This document shows positions 58,701 through 63,166 of a stretch of 64,000 nucleotides of DNA, piece by piece. Both the position numbers and the translations under genes were made by a program. The stretch is from Palsa-504 sp963787645. Its GTDB lineage: Bacteria; Actinomycetota; Actinomycetes; Streptosporangiales; Streptosporangiaceae. Below the pieces are notes generated by a model, which searched no databases, was not told the origin of the DNA, and worked only from the letters and a program-made list of their open reading frames with translations. The stretch's first letter is position 1. Every line of letters begins with the position of its first letter. The DNA lies in NCBI GenBank assembly GCA_963787645.1, contig CAWBDS010000011.1, forward strand, positions 248,001 through 312,000, read 5' to 3'.

Positions 58701-59883
58701 TCCGCTCCCGGCCGGTGACCACGCTGATGCCAGCCAGCCCGGCCAGGTCCGGCCCGGCCGCAACCGGGCGGATGTACCGGTAGTTGAACAGGTTCGTAAG
58801 CAGAGGCGTCGGCGCCGCCACGCCGCTGGCCTGCTGGGCCAGCGTCAGCGGGGCATGCTCATGGACCAGCAGCCGGGCCAGCTGGTCCCGCATCGCCGCC
58901 AGCGCCTGCCCGGCCGGCACCAGCCCGACGGCCGCGCGGACCGGCAGCGTGTTGATGAACGGGCCCGGGACCAGTTCCCCGCCGGTCCCGGCGTGCATCC
59001 GGCCGAACAGCACCGTGCCGAACACCACATCATCCCGGCCCGCCACCGCGGCCAGCACCCGCGCCCACACCAGATGCCACACCGTCGCCGGCGACACTCC
59101 CCGCTCCCGCGCCACCGCCCGCACCCGCGACGCCAGCTCGTCAGGCACCTGGACCCGGGCCTCGCCGGTGGCGGTCCCGTCCTCGTGCACGTTCGTGATG
59201 CCGAACGGCGCGGTCGGCTCGGTCACATCGGCGAGCAGCCCGGCAAAGTAGGCCTCATGTTCCGCCCGCGGTGTGCCGAGGCGGGCCTGGGCGACGAAGT
59301 GGCGGAACGGGACCGGGGCGGGCAGTTCCCCGGCCCGTCCGGCCAGGACCGCCGCCACTTCTCCGGTCACCATGTCCAGCGCGGTATGGTCCATCACCAG
59401 GTGATGCACCCGCACCAGCGCCACCCACGACCCATCCGGCTCAGCGGCCACATGCAGGTCCATGAGCGGTGCCCGGCTCAGGTCCATCCGCGGCCCGGCC
59501 GCGGCGGCCAGGACCGCGGCCGGGTCCTGGCCTGGTTCCATGGTGACCTCGGTGACTGGCAGGTCCGCGTGCCGCCATACCACCTGGACCGGCTCGGGCA
59601 GCTCGTCCCAGGCCAGCGACGTCCGGTAGATCTCATGCCGGCCGATCACCACGCGCAGCGCGGCCGCGAAGTCCTCGAGCCGGACCCGGGACGCGAACCG
59701 CAGCACCAGCGGCAGCGCGTAGGGGTCCCGCTCGCCATCGCGCGCACCCAGAGCCGCGTGGAAGAACATGCCTTCCTGCAGCGGGGCCAGCGGGTAGATC
59801 TCGGCCAGGTTCCCAGCCCCGCCCTCAACCCCCGCGCAGATCTCGTCGACTTGCTCCTGGGACAGCTGGACCAGGGGCAGCAT
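43870..59883 (-). CDS. NRPS fragment B: modules 2 to 6
   Basis: An open frame of 5337 residues (true coding starts near 59945) containing C-A-T modules 2, 3, 4 and 5 and the C-A part of module 6. Its end is scrambled after DKRLAGYVVPDQAAA because one base is missing near 43972-43988; the expected linker DPGGLAAAVRVHAAGRLPEY continues in the next frame. Carrier and adenylation motifs are intact in all modules. Confidence 0.88.
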   Translation of the reverse strand: MLPLVQLSQEQVDEICAGVEGGAGNLAEIYPLAPLQEGMFFHAALGARDGERDPYALPLVLRFASRVRLEDFAAALRVVIGRHEIYRTSLAWDELPEPVQVVWRHADLPVTEVTMEPGQDPAAVLAAAAGPRMDLSRAPLMDLHVAAEPDGSWVALVRVHHLVMDHTALDMVTGEVAAVLAGRAGELPAPVPFRHFVAQARLGTPRAEHEAYFAGLLADVTEPTAPFGITNVHEDGTATGEARVQVPDELASRVRAVARERGVSPATVWHLVWARVLAAVAGRDDVVFGTVLFGRMHAGTGGELVPGPFINTLPVRAAVGLVPAGQALAAMRDQLARLLVHEHAPLTLAQQASGVAAPTPLLTNLFNYRYIRPVAAGPDLAGLAGISVVTGRERNNFPVTLSVDVAGAGFQLLAQVVSPADPDLVCGLVLAAAQGLVSVLEGAPGTALCRVPVLDPVLRELIVAGWNATARDVPASTLGDLFGVQAAACPDAVAVVCGDVQVTYGGLDAASGRVARLLAGRGAGPESVVAVVMGRSAALVAALVGVVKAGAAYLPVDPSYPAGRVGFMLADAGPVCVLADEEAAGGVLADPGVAAVLGGVPVIVPGDPATRVLLAGLDGGPVSDGDRVGPLVAGHPAYVIYTSGSTGTPKGVVVTHAGLAGFAVSVAERFAGGPGCRVLQFAAAGFDASVLELCLALTGGGVLVLPAGGPVAGDQLAAVLGVQRVSHALISPSALASVAGARFADLGVLIVGGEACGPELAGRWAPGRVMVNAYGPTEVTVMATTSGPLPAGAGVVPIGSPVVNARVFVLDRWLGPVPAGVAGELYVAGAGLARGYLGRAGLTAERFTACPFLPGERMYRTGDLARWRPDGQLEFAGRADDQVKVRGFRIEPGEIEAVLAACPGVAQAAVTVREDTPGDQRLAAYLVPDPASGEADRGGLAAAVRAYAAGRLPEHMMPAAFTVLDALPVTPNGKIDRRALPAPEQAAGAGGRGPATMQEEIVCQVFAEVLGVDRAGPEDDFFALGGHSLLAVTLARRLRERGLAVSVRALFAAPTPAQLAVEAGPDAVPVPPRLIPAQGAERITPAMLPLVQLTRRQIRRITAGVDGGAGNVAEIYPLAPLQEGMFFHAALGAGTGAADPYVLAAVLRFALRDRLEEFLAALRVVIGRHEIYRTSLAWDGLPEPVQVVWRHADLPVTEVTVEPGQDPAAVLTAAAGPRMDLSRAPLMDVHATADPAGGGAWLALVRVHHLAVDHTAMDLVITEVAAVMAGRARDLPAPVPFRDFVAQARLGMPREEHETYFAEVLGDVSEPTAAFGITDVHGDGSGVADAQMPVDPVLASRIRAVARERGVSPATVWHLVWARVLAAVSGRDDVVFGTVLFGRMHAGTGGERVPGPFINTLPVRAAAGQVPVSVALTAMRDQLAGLLVHEHAPLSLAQQASGVAAPAPLFTTMFNYRYFRPAGSGPRAGLGGISVVTGGERTNYPVAVSVNDAAPQFWVSALTVLPADPGLVCELVLTAAQGLVSVLEEAPGTALRRVPVLDGAGREQILCGWNDTARDIPASTLADLFAAQVARTPDAVAVVCGGEQLSYAGLDAASSRVARLLAGRGAGPESVVAVVMGRSAAMVAALLGVVKAGAAYLPVDPAYPADRVGFMLADARPVCVLADEQAAAGVLAGTADVPVIVLPGLQTRVQLAGLGAGPVTDGDRVRPLVARHPAYVIYTSGSTGVPKGVVVCHGGLASITAAQIERFAVSGVSRVLQFAAVGFDAAVSELFMALLSGAVLVVEPGLAVEDLGGICGRQRVTHLTVTPAALAALPAGGLPEGLVLVAAGEECAGYLVARWAPGRVMVNAYGPTEVTICATMSGVLPAGAGAGVVPIGSPVVNARVFVLDRWLGPVPAGVAGELYVAGAGLARGYLGRAGLTAERFTACPFLPGERMYRTGDLARWRPDGQLEFAGRADDQVKVRGFRIEPGEIEAVLAACPGVAQAAVTVREDTPGDQRLAAYLVPGPASGEADRGGLAAAVRAYAAGRLPEHMMPAAFTVLDALPVTPNGKIDRRALPAPEQAAGAGGRGPATVREEIACQVFAEVLGLDRVGAEDSFFALGGHSLLAVTLAERLRERGLPVSVRALFAAPTPAQLAAEAGQDAIPVPPRLVPADAERITPAMLPLVQLTQDQIDQVCARIPGGAGNVAEIYPLAPIQEGIFFHAALGAGTGDADPYVLPVVLRFPSRERLEEFAAALRQVIARHEIYRTSLAWAGLPEPVQVVWRHADLPVTEVTAEPGQDPAAALAAAAGPRMDLSRAPLLDLHAAADPGDGACVAMLRVHHLVMDHTAMDLVIREVAAVVAGRAGDLPAPAPFRDFVAQARLGMSWEEHEAYFTGLLGDVSEPTAAFGITDVHGDGSGTADARVLVPDELASRVRGVARDSGVSPATVWHLVWARVLAAVSGRDDVVFGTVLFGRMHAGTGAERVPGPFINTLPVRATAGQVPAAAALAAMQGQLAGLLVHEHASLTLAQQASGVTAPAPLFATLFNYRYLRPAAAGPRTGLGGISVVTGGERTNYPVTVSVDDTGDGFAVDVLAVSPVDPDLLGGLVLAAAQGLASALANAPGTALCQVPVLDAAGREQVLCGWNDTARDIPARTLADLFAVRAARTPDAVAVVCGPQQWTYAGLDVVSSRLARLLIARGAGPESVVAVVMGRSAGMVAALLAVVKAGAAYLPVDPAYPADRIRYMLADAGPVCVLADEQAAVMLADPGSAAVLAGAGGVPVIVPADPATAVQLAGLGAGPVTDGDRAGPLVPGHPAYVLYTSGSTGVPKGVAVAHASVAGLVAGAGPAYGFTGGDVWAWFHAPVFDVSGFELWGSLVHGGRLVVVPFTVSRSPGELLGLLGAEAVSVLCQTPSAFYQLDQADAARAGTRLGLRLVIMAGEALDAGRVAGWHARRPAAVVADMYGPTETTIYVTRHQLEPGAAAPARGSVIGVPLANTRLFVLDRWLGPVPPGAAGELYVAGAGLARGYLGRAGLTAERFTACPFAAGQRMYRTGDLARWNRHGQLEYLGRADDQVKIRGFRIEPGEIEAVLAAAPGITQAAVTVRQDTPGDKRLAAYVVPAPAGADPADPGELAAAVRAYAAGRLPEFMMPATITVLPALPLTVSGKINRRALPAPDSAAAGAGRGPATVAEEITCQVFAEVLGVDRVGAEDSFFALGGHSLLAVTLAERLRERGLEVSVRALFAAPTPALLAAETGQDPVPVPPRLIPDGADRITPPMLALVQLTQEQIDLVCAQIPGGVGNVGDIYPLAPIQEGIFFHAALGAGTQDADPYVLAWVLRFASRDRLEGFAAALGQVIARHEIYRTSLAWAGLPEPVQVVWRHADLAVTEVTAAPGQDLAAVLAGAAGPRMDLGRAPLMDVHAAADPAGGGAWLALVRVHHLVADHTALDLVTAEVAAVLAGRAGELPAPVPFRDFVAQTRLGTLRAEHEEYFAGLLGDVSEPTAAFGITDVHGDGSGTADARVPVPQELASRVRGVARAAGVSPATVWHLVWARVLAAVSGRDDVVFGTVLFGRMHAGTGAGQVPGPFINTLPVRAGTGQVLAGEALTAMRDQLARLLVHEHAPLTVAQQASGVVAPAPLFTTLFNYRYTRPATTEPDLAGLRGISVLSGQEWTNYPVTVSVDDTGAGFVVGAVVVSPVDPDLVAGLVLAAAEGLASVLEDAPQTALCRVPVLDAAGREQVLCGWNDTARDIPARTLADLFAVRAARTPDAVAVVGGDAQWSYAGLDAASSRLARLLIARGAGPESVVAVVMGRSAAMVAALLAVVKAGAAYLPVDPAYPADRIRYMLADAGPVCVLADEQAAVMLADPGSAAVLAGAGGVPVIVPADPATAVQLAGLGAGPVTGADRAGPLVPAHPAYVLYTSGSTGVPKGVAVAHASVAGLVAGAGPAYGFTGGDVWAWFHAPVFDVSGFELWGSLAHGGRLVVVPFTVSRSPEDLLGLLGAGRVSVLCQTPSAFYQLDQADAARAGTRLGLRLVIMAGEALDAGRVAGWHARRPAAVVADMYGPTETTIYVTRHQLEPGAAAPARGSVIGVPLANTRLFVLDRWLGPVPPGAAGELYVAGAGLARGYHGRAGLTAERFTACPFAAGQRMYRTGDLARWNRHGQLEYLGRADDQVKIRGFRIEPGEIEAVLAAAPGIAQAAVTVRQDTPGDKRLAAYVVPAPAGADPADPGELAAAVRAYAAGRLPEFMMPATITVLAVLPLTVSGKINRRALPAPDGAAAGAGRGPATVAEEITCQVFAEVLGVDRVGAEDSFFALGGHSLLAVTLAERLRDRGLPVSVRALFAAPTPAQLAAETGDNPVPVPPRLIPGSTDRITPAMLPLIQLTQDQISQICAQVPGGPANVADIYPLAPVQEGMFFYAALGAGTGDADPYIVTSVLRFASRDRLQEFTAALGQVIARHEVYRTSLAWAGLAEPVQVVWRHADLPVTEVAVEPGRDPAAALAGAAGPRMDLGWAPLLDVHAAAEPDGAWVALVRMHHLVMDHTALDLVVTEVAAVLAGRAGDLPEPVPFRDFVAQARLGVPRAEHEAYFAALLGDVTEPTAAFGITDVHGDGSGTAEARALVPDELAVRVRGVARAAGVSPATVWHLVWARVLAAVSGRDDVVFGTVLFGRMHAGTGGERVPGPFINTLPVRMAAGQVPAGQALAAMASQLAGLLVHEHAPLSLAQQASGVAAPAPLFTTLFNYRYARPVAAGPDVAALGGISVLSGQERNNYPVTVSVDDTGTGFRVDTQAVSPADPDLVCGLVLAAAEGLVSALEGAPGTVLCQVPVLGGVLQERVVSGWNETARDVPAVTVGDLFGVQVTRAPDAVAVVSGSEHLTYGRLDEASSRMARLLIAHGAGPERVVAVAMGRSAAMVAGLLGIVKTGSAFLPVDPGYPADRVRFMLADARPACVLADEDAAAGVLAERGVAGVLAGVPVLVAGDPVTAAELPGLASGPVDNADRCGPLVTAHPAYVIYTSGSTGRPKGVTICHTGLGSLVAAQVERLSVTGASRVLQFASLSFDVAVWELFMALLSGAALVVEPESGLENLAGVCGRQRVSHLTITPAALSALPAGGLPEGMTLVTAGEECTGHLVARWAPGRRMFNAYGPTEATMCVTISGVLAAGAAGQVPPVGSPVVNARVFVLDRWLCPVPAGVAGELYVAGAGLARGYHGRAGLTGERFVACPFGSGERMYRTGDLARWWGDGQLEFLGRADDQVKVRGFRVELGEVEAVLAGCPEVAQAVVMVREDVPGDKRLAGYVVPDQAAALIRAGWRRPCGYMRRGGCRSIWCPPVSRCWRCCR
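46795..50100 (-). other. NRPS module 5: C-A-T
   Basis: The C domain active site is HHLVADH. The A code is DVFCIAMIYK, as in module 4. The carrier domain reads LGGHSLLAVTLAERLRDRG. Confidence 0.76.
50100..53400 (-). other. NRPS module 4: C-A-T
   Basis: The C domain active site is HHLVMDH. The A code reads DVFCIAMIYK (VFDVSGFELWG, VLCQTPSAFYQL, VIMAGEAL, DMYGPTETTIY). The surrounding motifs resemble the Ser/Thr/Gly subfamily, but this exact code is not one I can assign. Confidence 0.76.
50161..51579 (-). repeat. duplicated A-T DNA, beta type, copy in module 4
   Basis: Partner of 37022-38440. The copies part at about 51580, where this one has an extra 27-nt segment (ATGACC preceded by CACCGCAGCGCTGCCGGG). 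Confidence 0.85.
53400..56640 (-). other. NRPS module 3: C-A-T, Tyr-like
   Basis: The C domain active site is HHLAVDH. The A code reads DASTVAAICK from GFDAAVSELF, HLTVTPAAL, LVAAGEEC and NAYGPTEVTIC. It differs at one position from the known Tyr code DASTVAAVCK, so Tyr or a modified Tyr is the best guess. Confidence 0.78.
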
Positions 59884-59900
59884 CGCGGGGGTGATGCGCT
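56640..59900 (-). other. NRPS module 2: C-A-T
   Basis: The C domain is of the IYPLAPLQEGMFFH type with active site HHLVMDH. The A code is DALLIGAVMK, as in modules 1 and 7. The carrier domain reads LGGHSLLAVTLARRL. Confidence 0.8.
57096..58610 (-). repeat. duplicated A-domain DNA, alpha type, copy in module 2
   Basis: Partner of 40731-42246. Identity reaches past the A domain into the end of the condensation domain and breaks at about 58610, where the sister sequence reads CACCAGCCCC and this one CACCAGGTCA. Confidence 0.85.
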
Positions 59901-62900
59901 CCGCGCCTTGCGCGGGGATCAGGCGGGGCGGGACCGGGACCGCGTTCCGGGCCGGCCTCGACGGCCAGCTGGGCCGGGGTCGGCGCCGCGAACAGCGCCC
60001 GCACCGAGACCGGCAGGCCCCGCTCCCGGAGCCGTTCGGCCAGCGTCACCGCGAGCAGCGAATGCCCGCCCAGCGCGAAGAAACTGTCCTCCGCCGAGAC
60101 CCGGTCCACGCCGAGGACCTCGGCGAAGACCTGGCACACGATCTCTTCTTGCATGGTGGCCGGTCCCCGGCCGGCGCCGGCGGTGTACTCGGGGGCGGGC
60201 AGGGCGCGGCGGTCGATCTTGCCGTTGGGGGTCACCGGCAGCACGTCCAGCACGGTGAAGGCGGCGGGCATCATGTGCTCGGGCAACCGCCCGCCCGCGT
60301 AGGCCCGGACCGCGGCGGCCAGCCCGTCCCGGTCAGCGGCCCTGCCGGGATCAGTCCCGGCGGCGGGGCCGACGCCCGCGTCCGGGTCGGCCCCGGCGGC
60401 GGCGCCGGCCAGGTCCGGGACCAGGTAGGCGGCCAGCCGCTGATCGCCGGGGGTGTCCTCCCGGACCGTGACCGCGGCCTGGGCCACCCCCGGGCAGGCG
60501 GCCAGCACGGCCTCGATCTCACCTGGCTCGATCCGGAACCCGCGCACCTTGACCTGGTCATCAGCGCGGCCCGCGAACTCCAGCTGCCCGTCCGGCCGCC
60601 ACCGGGCCAGGTCCCCGGTCCGGTACATCCGCTCACCGGGCAAGAACGGGCACGCGGTGAACCGCTCCGCGGTCAGCCCGGCCCGCCCCAGGTACCCCCG
60701 GGCCAGCCCCGCCCCCGCCACGTACAGCTCCCCCGCCACCCCCGCCGGCACCGGGCCCAGCCACCGGTCCAGCACGAACACCCGCGCATTAACCACCGGC
60801 GACCCGATCGGCACCACCCCCGCGCCCGCCGGCAGCGGCCCGCTCGTCGTGGCCATCACCGTCACCTCAGTCGGCCCGTACGCATTAACCATCACCCGCC
60901 CCGGCGCCCACCGCCCCGCCAGCTCCGGCCCGCACGCCTCCCCGCCCACGATCAGCACACCCAGATCCGCGAACCGCGCCCCGGCCACACTGGCCAGCGC
61001 CGACGGCGAGATCAGCGCATGACTGACCCGCTGCACCCCCAGCACCGCAGCCAGCTGATCCCCCGCCACCGGCCCGCCCGCCGGGAGCACCAGCACCCCG
61101 CCCCCGGTCAGCGCCAGGCACAACTCCAGCACGCTGGCATCAAAGCCCGCCGCCGCGAACTGCAGCACCCGGCACCCCGGCCCCCCCGCGAACCGCTCCG
61201 CCACCGACACCGCGAACCCCGCCAGCCCCGCATGCGTCACCACCACCCCCTTCGGGGTCCCGGTCGACCCCGACGTGTAAATCACGTACGCCGGATGACC
61301 CGCCACCAGCGGCCCGACCCGGTCCCCATCCGACACCGGGCCGCCATCCAGACCCGCCAGCAGAACCCTGGTCGCCGGATCGCCCGGCACGATCACCGGC
61401 ACCCCGCCCAGCACCGCCGCCACCCCCGGATCAGCCAGCACCCCGCCCGCGGCCTCCTCATCAGCCAGCACGCACACCGGCCCGGCATCAGCCAGCATGA
61501 ACCCCACCCGCCCCGCCGGATACGACGGATCCACCGGCAGATACGCCGCCCCCGCCTTCACCACCCCCACCAGCGCCGCCACCAGAGCGGCCGACCGGCC
61601 CATCACCACCGCCACCACCGACTCCGGACCCGCACCCCGCCCGGCCAGCAACCGCGCCACCCGGCCCGACGCCGCATCCAGCCCCCCGTACGTCACCTGC
61701 ACATCCCCGCACACCACCGCCACCGCATCCGGGCACGCCGCCGCCTGCACCCCGAACAAATCCCCCAGCGTGGCAGCAGGAACGTCACGGGCGGTGTCAT
61801 TCCACCCGCACAGCACCTGCTCCCGCTCCGCCCCGCCCAGCACCGGCACCCGGCGCAGCCGGATCTGCGGGTCACCGGCAACCGCGGCCAGCACCCCGGC
61901 CAGCCGGCCGCTGATCGCCTCCGCAGTGGCCCGGTCGAACATGTCCGCCGCCACCGTGACCGTCCCGTGCAGCCCGGCCGGGGCCCCGCCCGCGCCGAAA
62001 GCCTCGGCAACAGTGACCGACACGTCGAACTTGGCCGCCTCAGTACCAGCCGGCAGCACCGCAGCCTGCAACCCCGGCAGGTCCAGCCGCGGCACCGCGG
62101 TGTTCTGCACCGCGATCATGACCTGGAACAAGGGATGACGGGCCAGGCTCCGCTCCGGAGCCAAGATCTCCACCAGCCGCTCGAACGGCACATCTTGATG
62201 ATCAAGAGCGGCCAGCACCCGGTCCCGGACCCGGCCCAGCACCTCAGCGAACGACGGATCACCCGACACATCAGTACGGATCACCAAGGTATTGACGAAG
62301 AACCCGACCAGGTTATCAAGCGCCTCATCGGTCCGCCCCGCCACCGGCGACCCAGCCGGGATATCCGTCCCCGCACCCAGCCGCGACAACAGCACCGCCA
62401 CCGCCGCATGCATGATCATGAACAACGTCACCCCGTGCGCCCGGGCCAGCGCAGCCAGCTCACCATGCACCCCGGCCGGAACCCGCACCGGCACAGAACA
62501 GCCCCGGAAACTAGCCACCGCCGGACGCGGCCGGTCAGCAGGCAGCGCCAGCTCAGCCGGAACCCCCGCCAGCGCCTCCCGCCAGTACCGGGCCTGCCCG
62601 GCCAGCACACTGCCCGGATCATCCTCATCACCCAGCAGCTCCCGCTGCCACAGCGCATAATCCGCGTACTGCACCGGCAGCGGCTCCCACCCCGGCACCC
62701 GCCCAGCCCGCCGCGCCGCATACGCCACCGCCAGATCCCGCGCCAGCGGCCCCTGCGACCACGCATCCCCCGCAATGTGATGCACCACCATCACCAGCAC
62801 ATGCACCCCCGGCCCAGCCGCCAGCAGCCGCACCCGCCACGGCACCTCACCAGCCAGATCAAACGGCCGCGCCACCTCAGCAGCCACCACCCCGGCAACC

Positions 62901-63166
62901 TCCGCCTCCGAGACCTCAGCCACCGGCAGCTCGAACCGCACCTCCTCCGCACCCAAAACCCGCTGATACGGCTCCCCGCCCACCGCCGGGAACACCGTCC
63001 GCAACACCTCATGCCGCCCCGCCACATCCCCCAGCGCCGCACCCAGCGCCACCCGGTCCAGATCCCCCGCCAGCCGCAACGCCACCGGGATGTTGTACGT
63101 CGCCGACGGCCCCTCCAGCTGCCACAAAAACCACAACCGCCGCTGCGCAAACGACAAAGGGATCAT
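59825..63166 (-). CDS. NRPS fragment A: module 1 (C-A-T)
   Basis: An open frame of 1113 residues starting at a true ATG. It holds a condensation domain (about 1-430), an adenylation domain (about 450-960) and a carrier domain (about 985-1060, FFALGGHSLL). The last 40 residues are out of frame because of an extra T at 59945-59946: GCGTTCCGGG, where the equivalent copies near 40287 and 56690 read GCGTCCGGG. The real coding sequence continues in fragment B. Confidence 0.88.
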   Translation of the reverse strand: MIPLSFAQRRLWFLWQLEGPSATYNIPVALRLAGDLDRVALGAALGDVAGRHEVLRTVFPAVGGEPYQRVLGAEEVRFELPVAEVSEAEVAGVVAAEVARPFDLAGEVPWRVRLLAAGPGVHVLVMVVHHIAGDAWSQGPLARDLAVAYAARRAGRVPGWEPLPVQYADYALWQRELLGDEDDPGSVLAGQARYWREALAGVPAELALPADRPRPAVASFRGCSVPVRVPAGVHGELAALARAHGVTLFMIMHAAVAVLLSRLGAGTDIPAGSPVAGRTDEALDNLVGFFVNTLVIRTDVSGDPSFAEVLGRVRDRVLAALDHQDVPFERLVEILAPERSLARHPLFQVMIAVQNTAVPRLDLPGLQAAVLPAGTEAAKFDVSVTVAEAFGAGGAPAGLHGTVTVAADMFDRATAEAISGRLAGVLAAVAGDPQIRLRRVPVLGGAEREQVLCGWNDTARDVPAATLGDLFGVQAAACPDAVAVVCGDVQVTYGGLDAASGRVARLLAGRGAGPESVVAVVMGRSAALVAALVGVVKAGAAYLPVDPSYPAGRVGFMLADAGPVCVLADEEAAGGVLADPGVAAVLGGVPVIVPGDPATRVLLAGLDGGPVSDGDRVGPLVAGHPAYVIYTSGSTGTPKGVVVTHAGLAGFAVSVAERFAGGPGCRVLQFAAAGFDASVLELCLALTGGGVLVLPAGGPVAGDQLAAVLGVQRVSHALISPSALASVAGARFADLGVLIVGGEACGPELAGRWAPGRVMVNAYGPTEVTVMATTSGPLPAGAGVVPIGSPVVNARVFVLDRWLGPVPAGVAGELYVAGAGLARGYLGRAGLTAERFTACPFLPGERMYRTGDLARWRPDGQLEFAGRADDQVKVRGFRIEPGEIEAVLAACPGVAQAAVTVREDTPGDQRLAAYLVPDLAGAAAGADPDAGVGPAAGTDPGRAADRDGLAAAVRAYAGGRLPEHMMPAAFTVLDVLPVTPNGKIDRRALPAPEYTAGAGRGPATMQEEIVCQVFAEVLGVDRVSAEDSFFALGGHSLLAVTLAERLRERGLPVSVRALFAAPTPAQLAVEAGPERGPGPAPPDPRARRGAHHPRDAAPGPAVPGASRRDLRGG
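59900..63166 (-). other. NRPS module 1: C-A-T
   Basis: This condensation domain differs from all the others. It starts PLSFAQRRLWFLWQLEG, as in ordinary LCL domains, and its active site is HHIAGDAWS. The A-domain selectivity residues read DALLIGAVMK: bulky hydrophobic or aromatic-like, not confidently assigned. The carrier Ser is in LGGHSLLAVTLAERL. Confidence 0.8.
60411..61770 (-). repeat. duplicated A-domain DNA, alpha type, copy in module 1
   Basis: Third near-identical copy. Similarity ends sharply at 61771, where the module 1 condensation domain, of another subtype, begins. Confidence 0.85.

Larger units (their letters stand above)
26361..63166 (-). other. giant NRPS locus: 11 modules plus thioesterase, broken by four frameshifts
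   Basis: Reading from 63166 downward, eleven C-A-T modules follow one another without another start region, then a thioesterase. Frame changes occur near 59945 (+1), 43975 (-1), 31157 (+1) and 30852 (-2). Each falls inside or between conserved domains and is absent from sister modules. Undoing all four gives exactly 36,807 nt, or 12,268 residues (about 1.3 MDa), with one ATG and one stop. I therefore treat the pieces as one gene. Whether the breaks are real or assembly errors in a highly repetitive region cannot be told here. The ATG at 63166 overlaps the stop of the previous NRPS gene (TGATG) and has AAAGGAG upstream. Confidence 0.82.
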
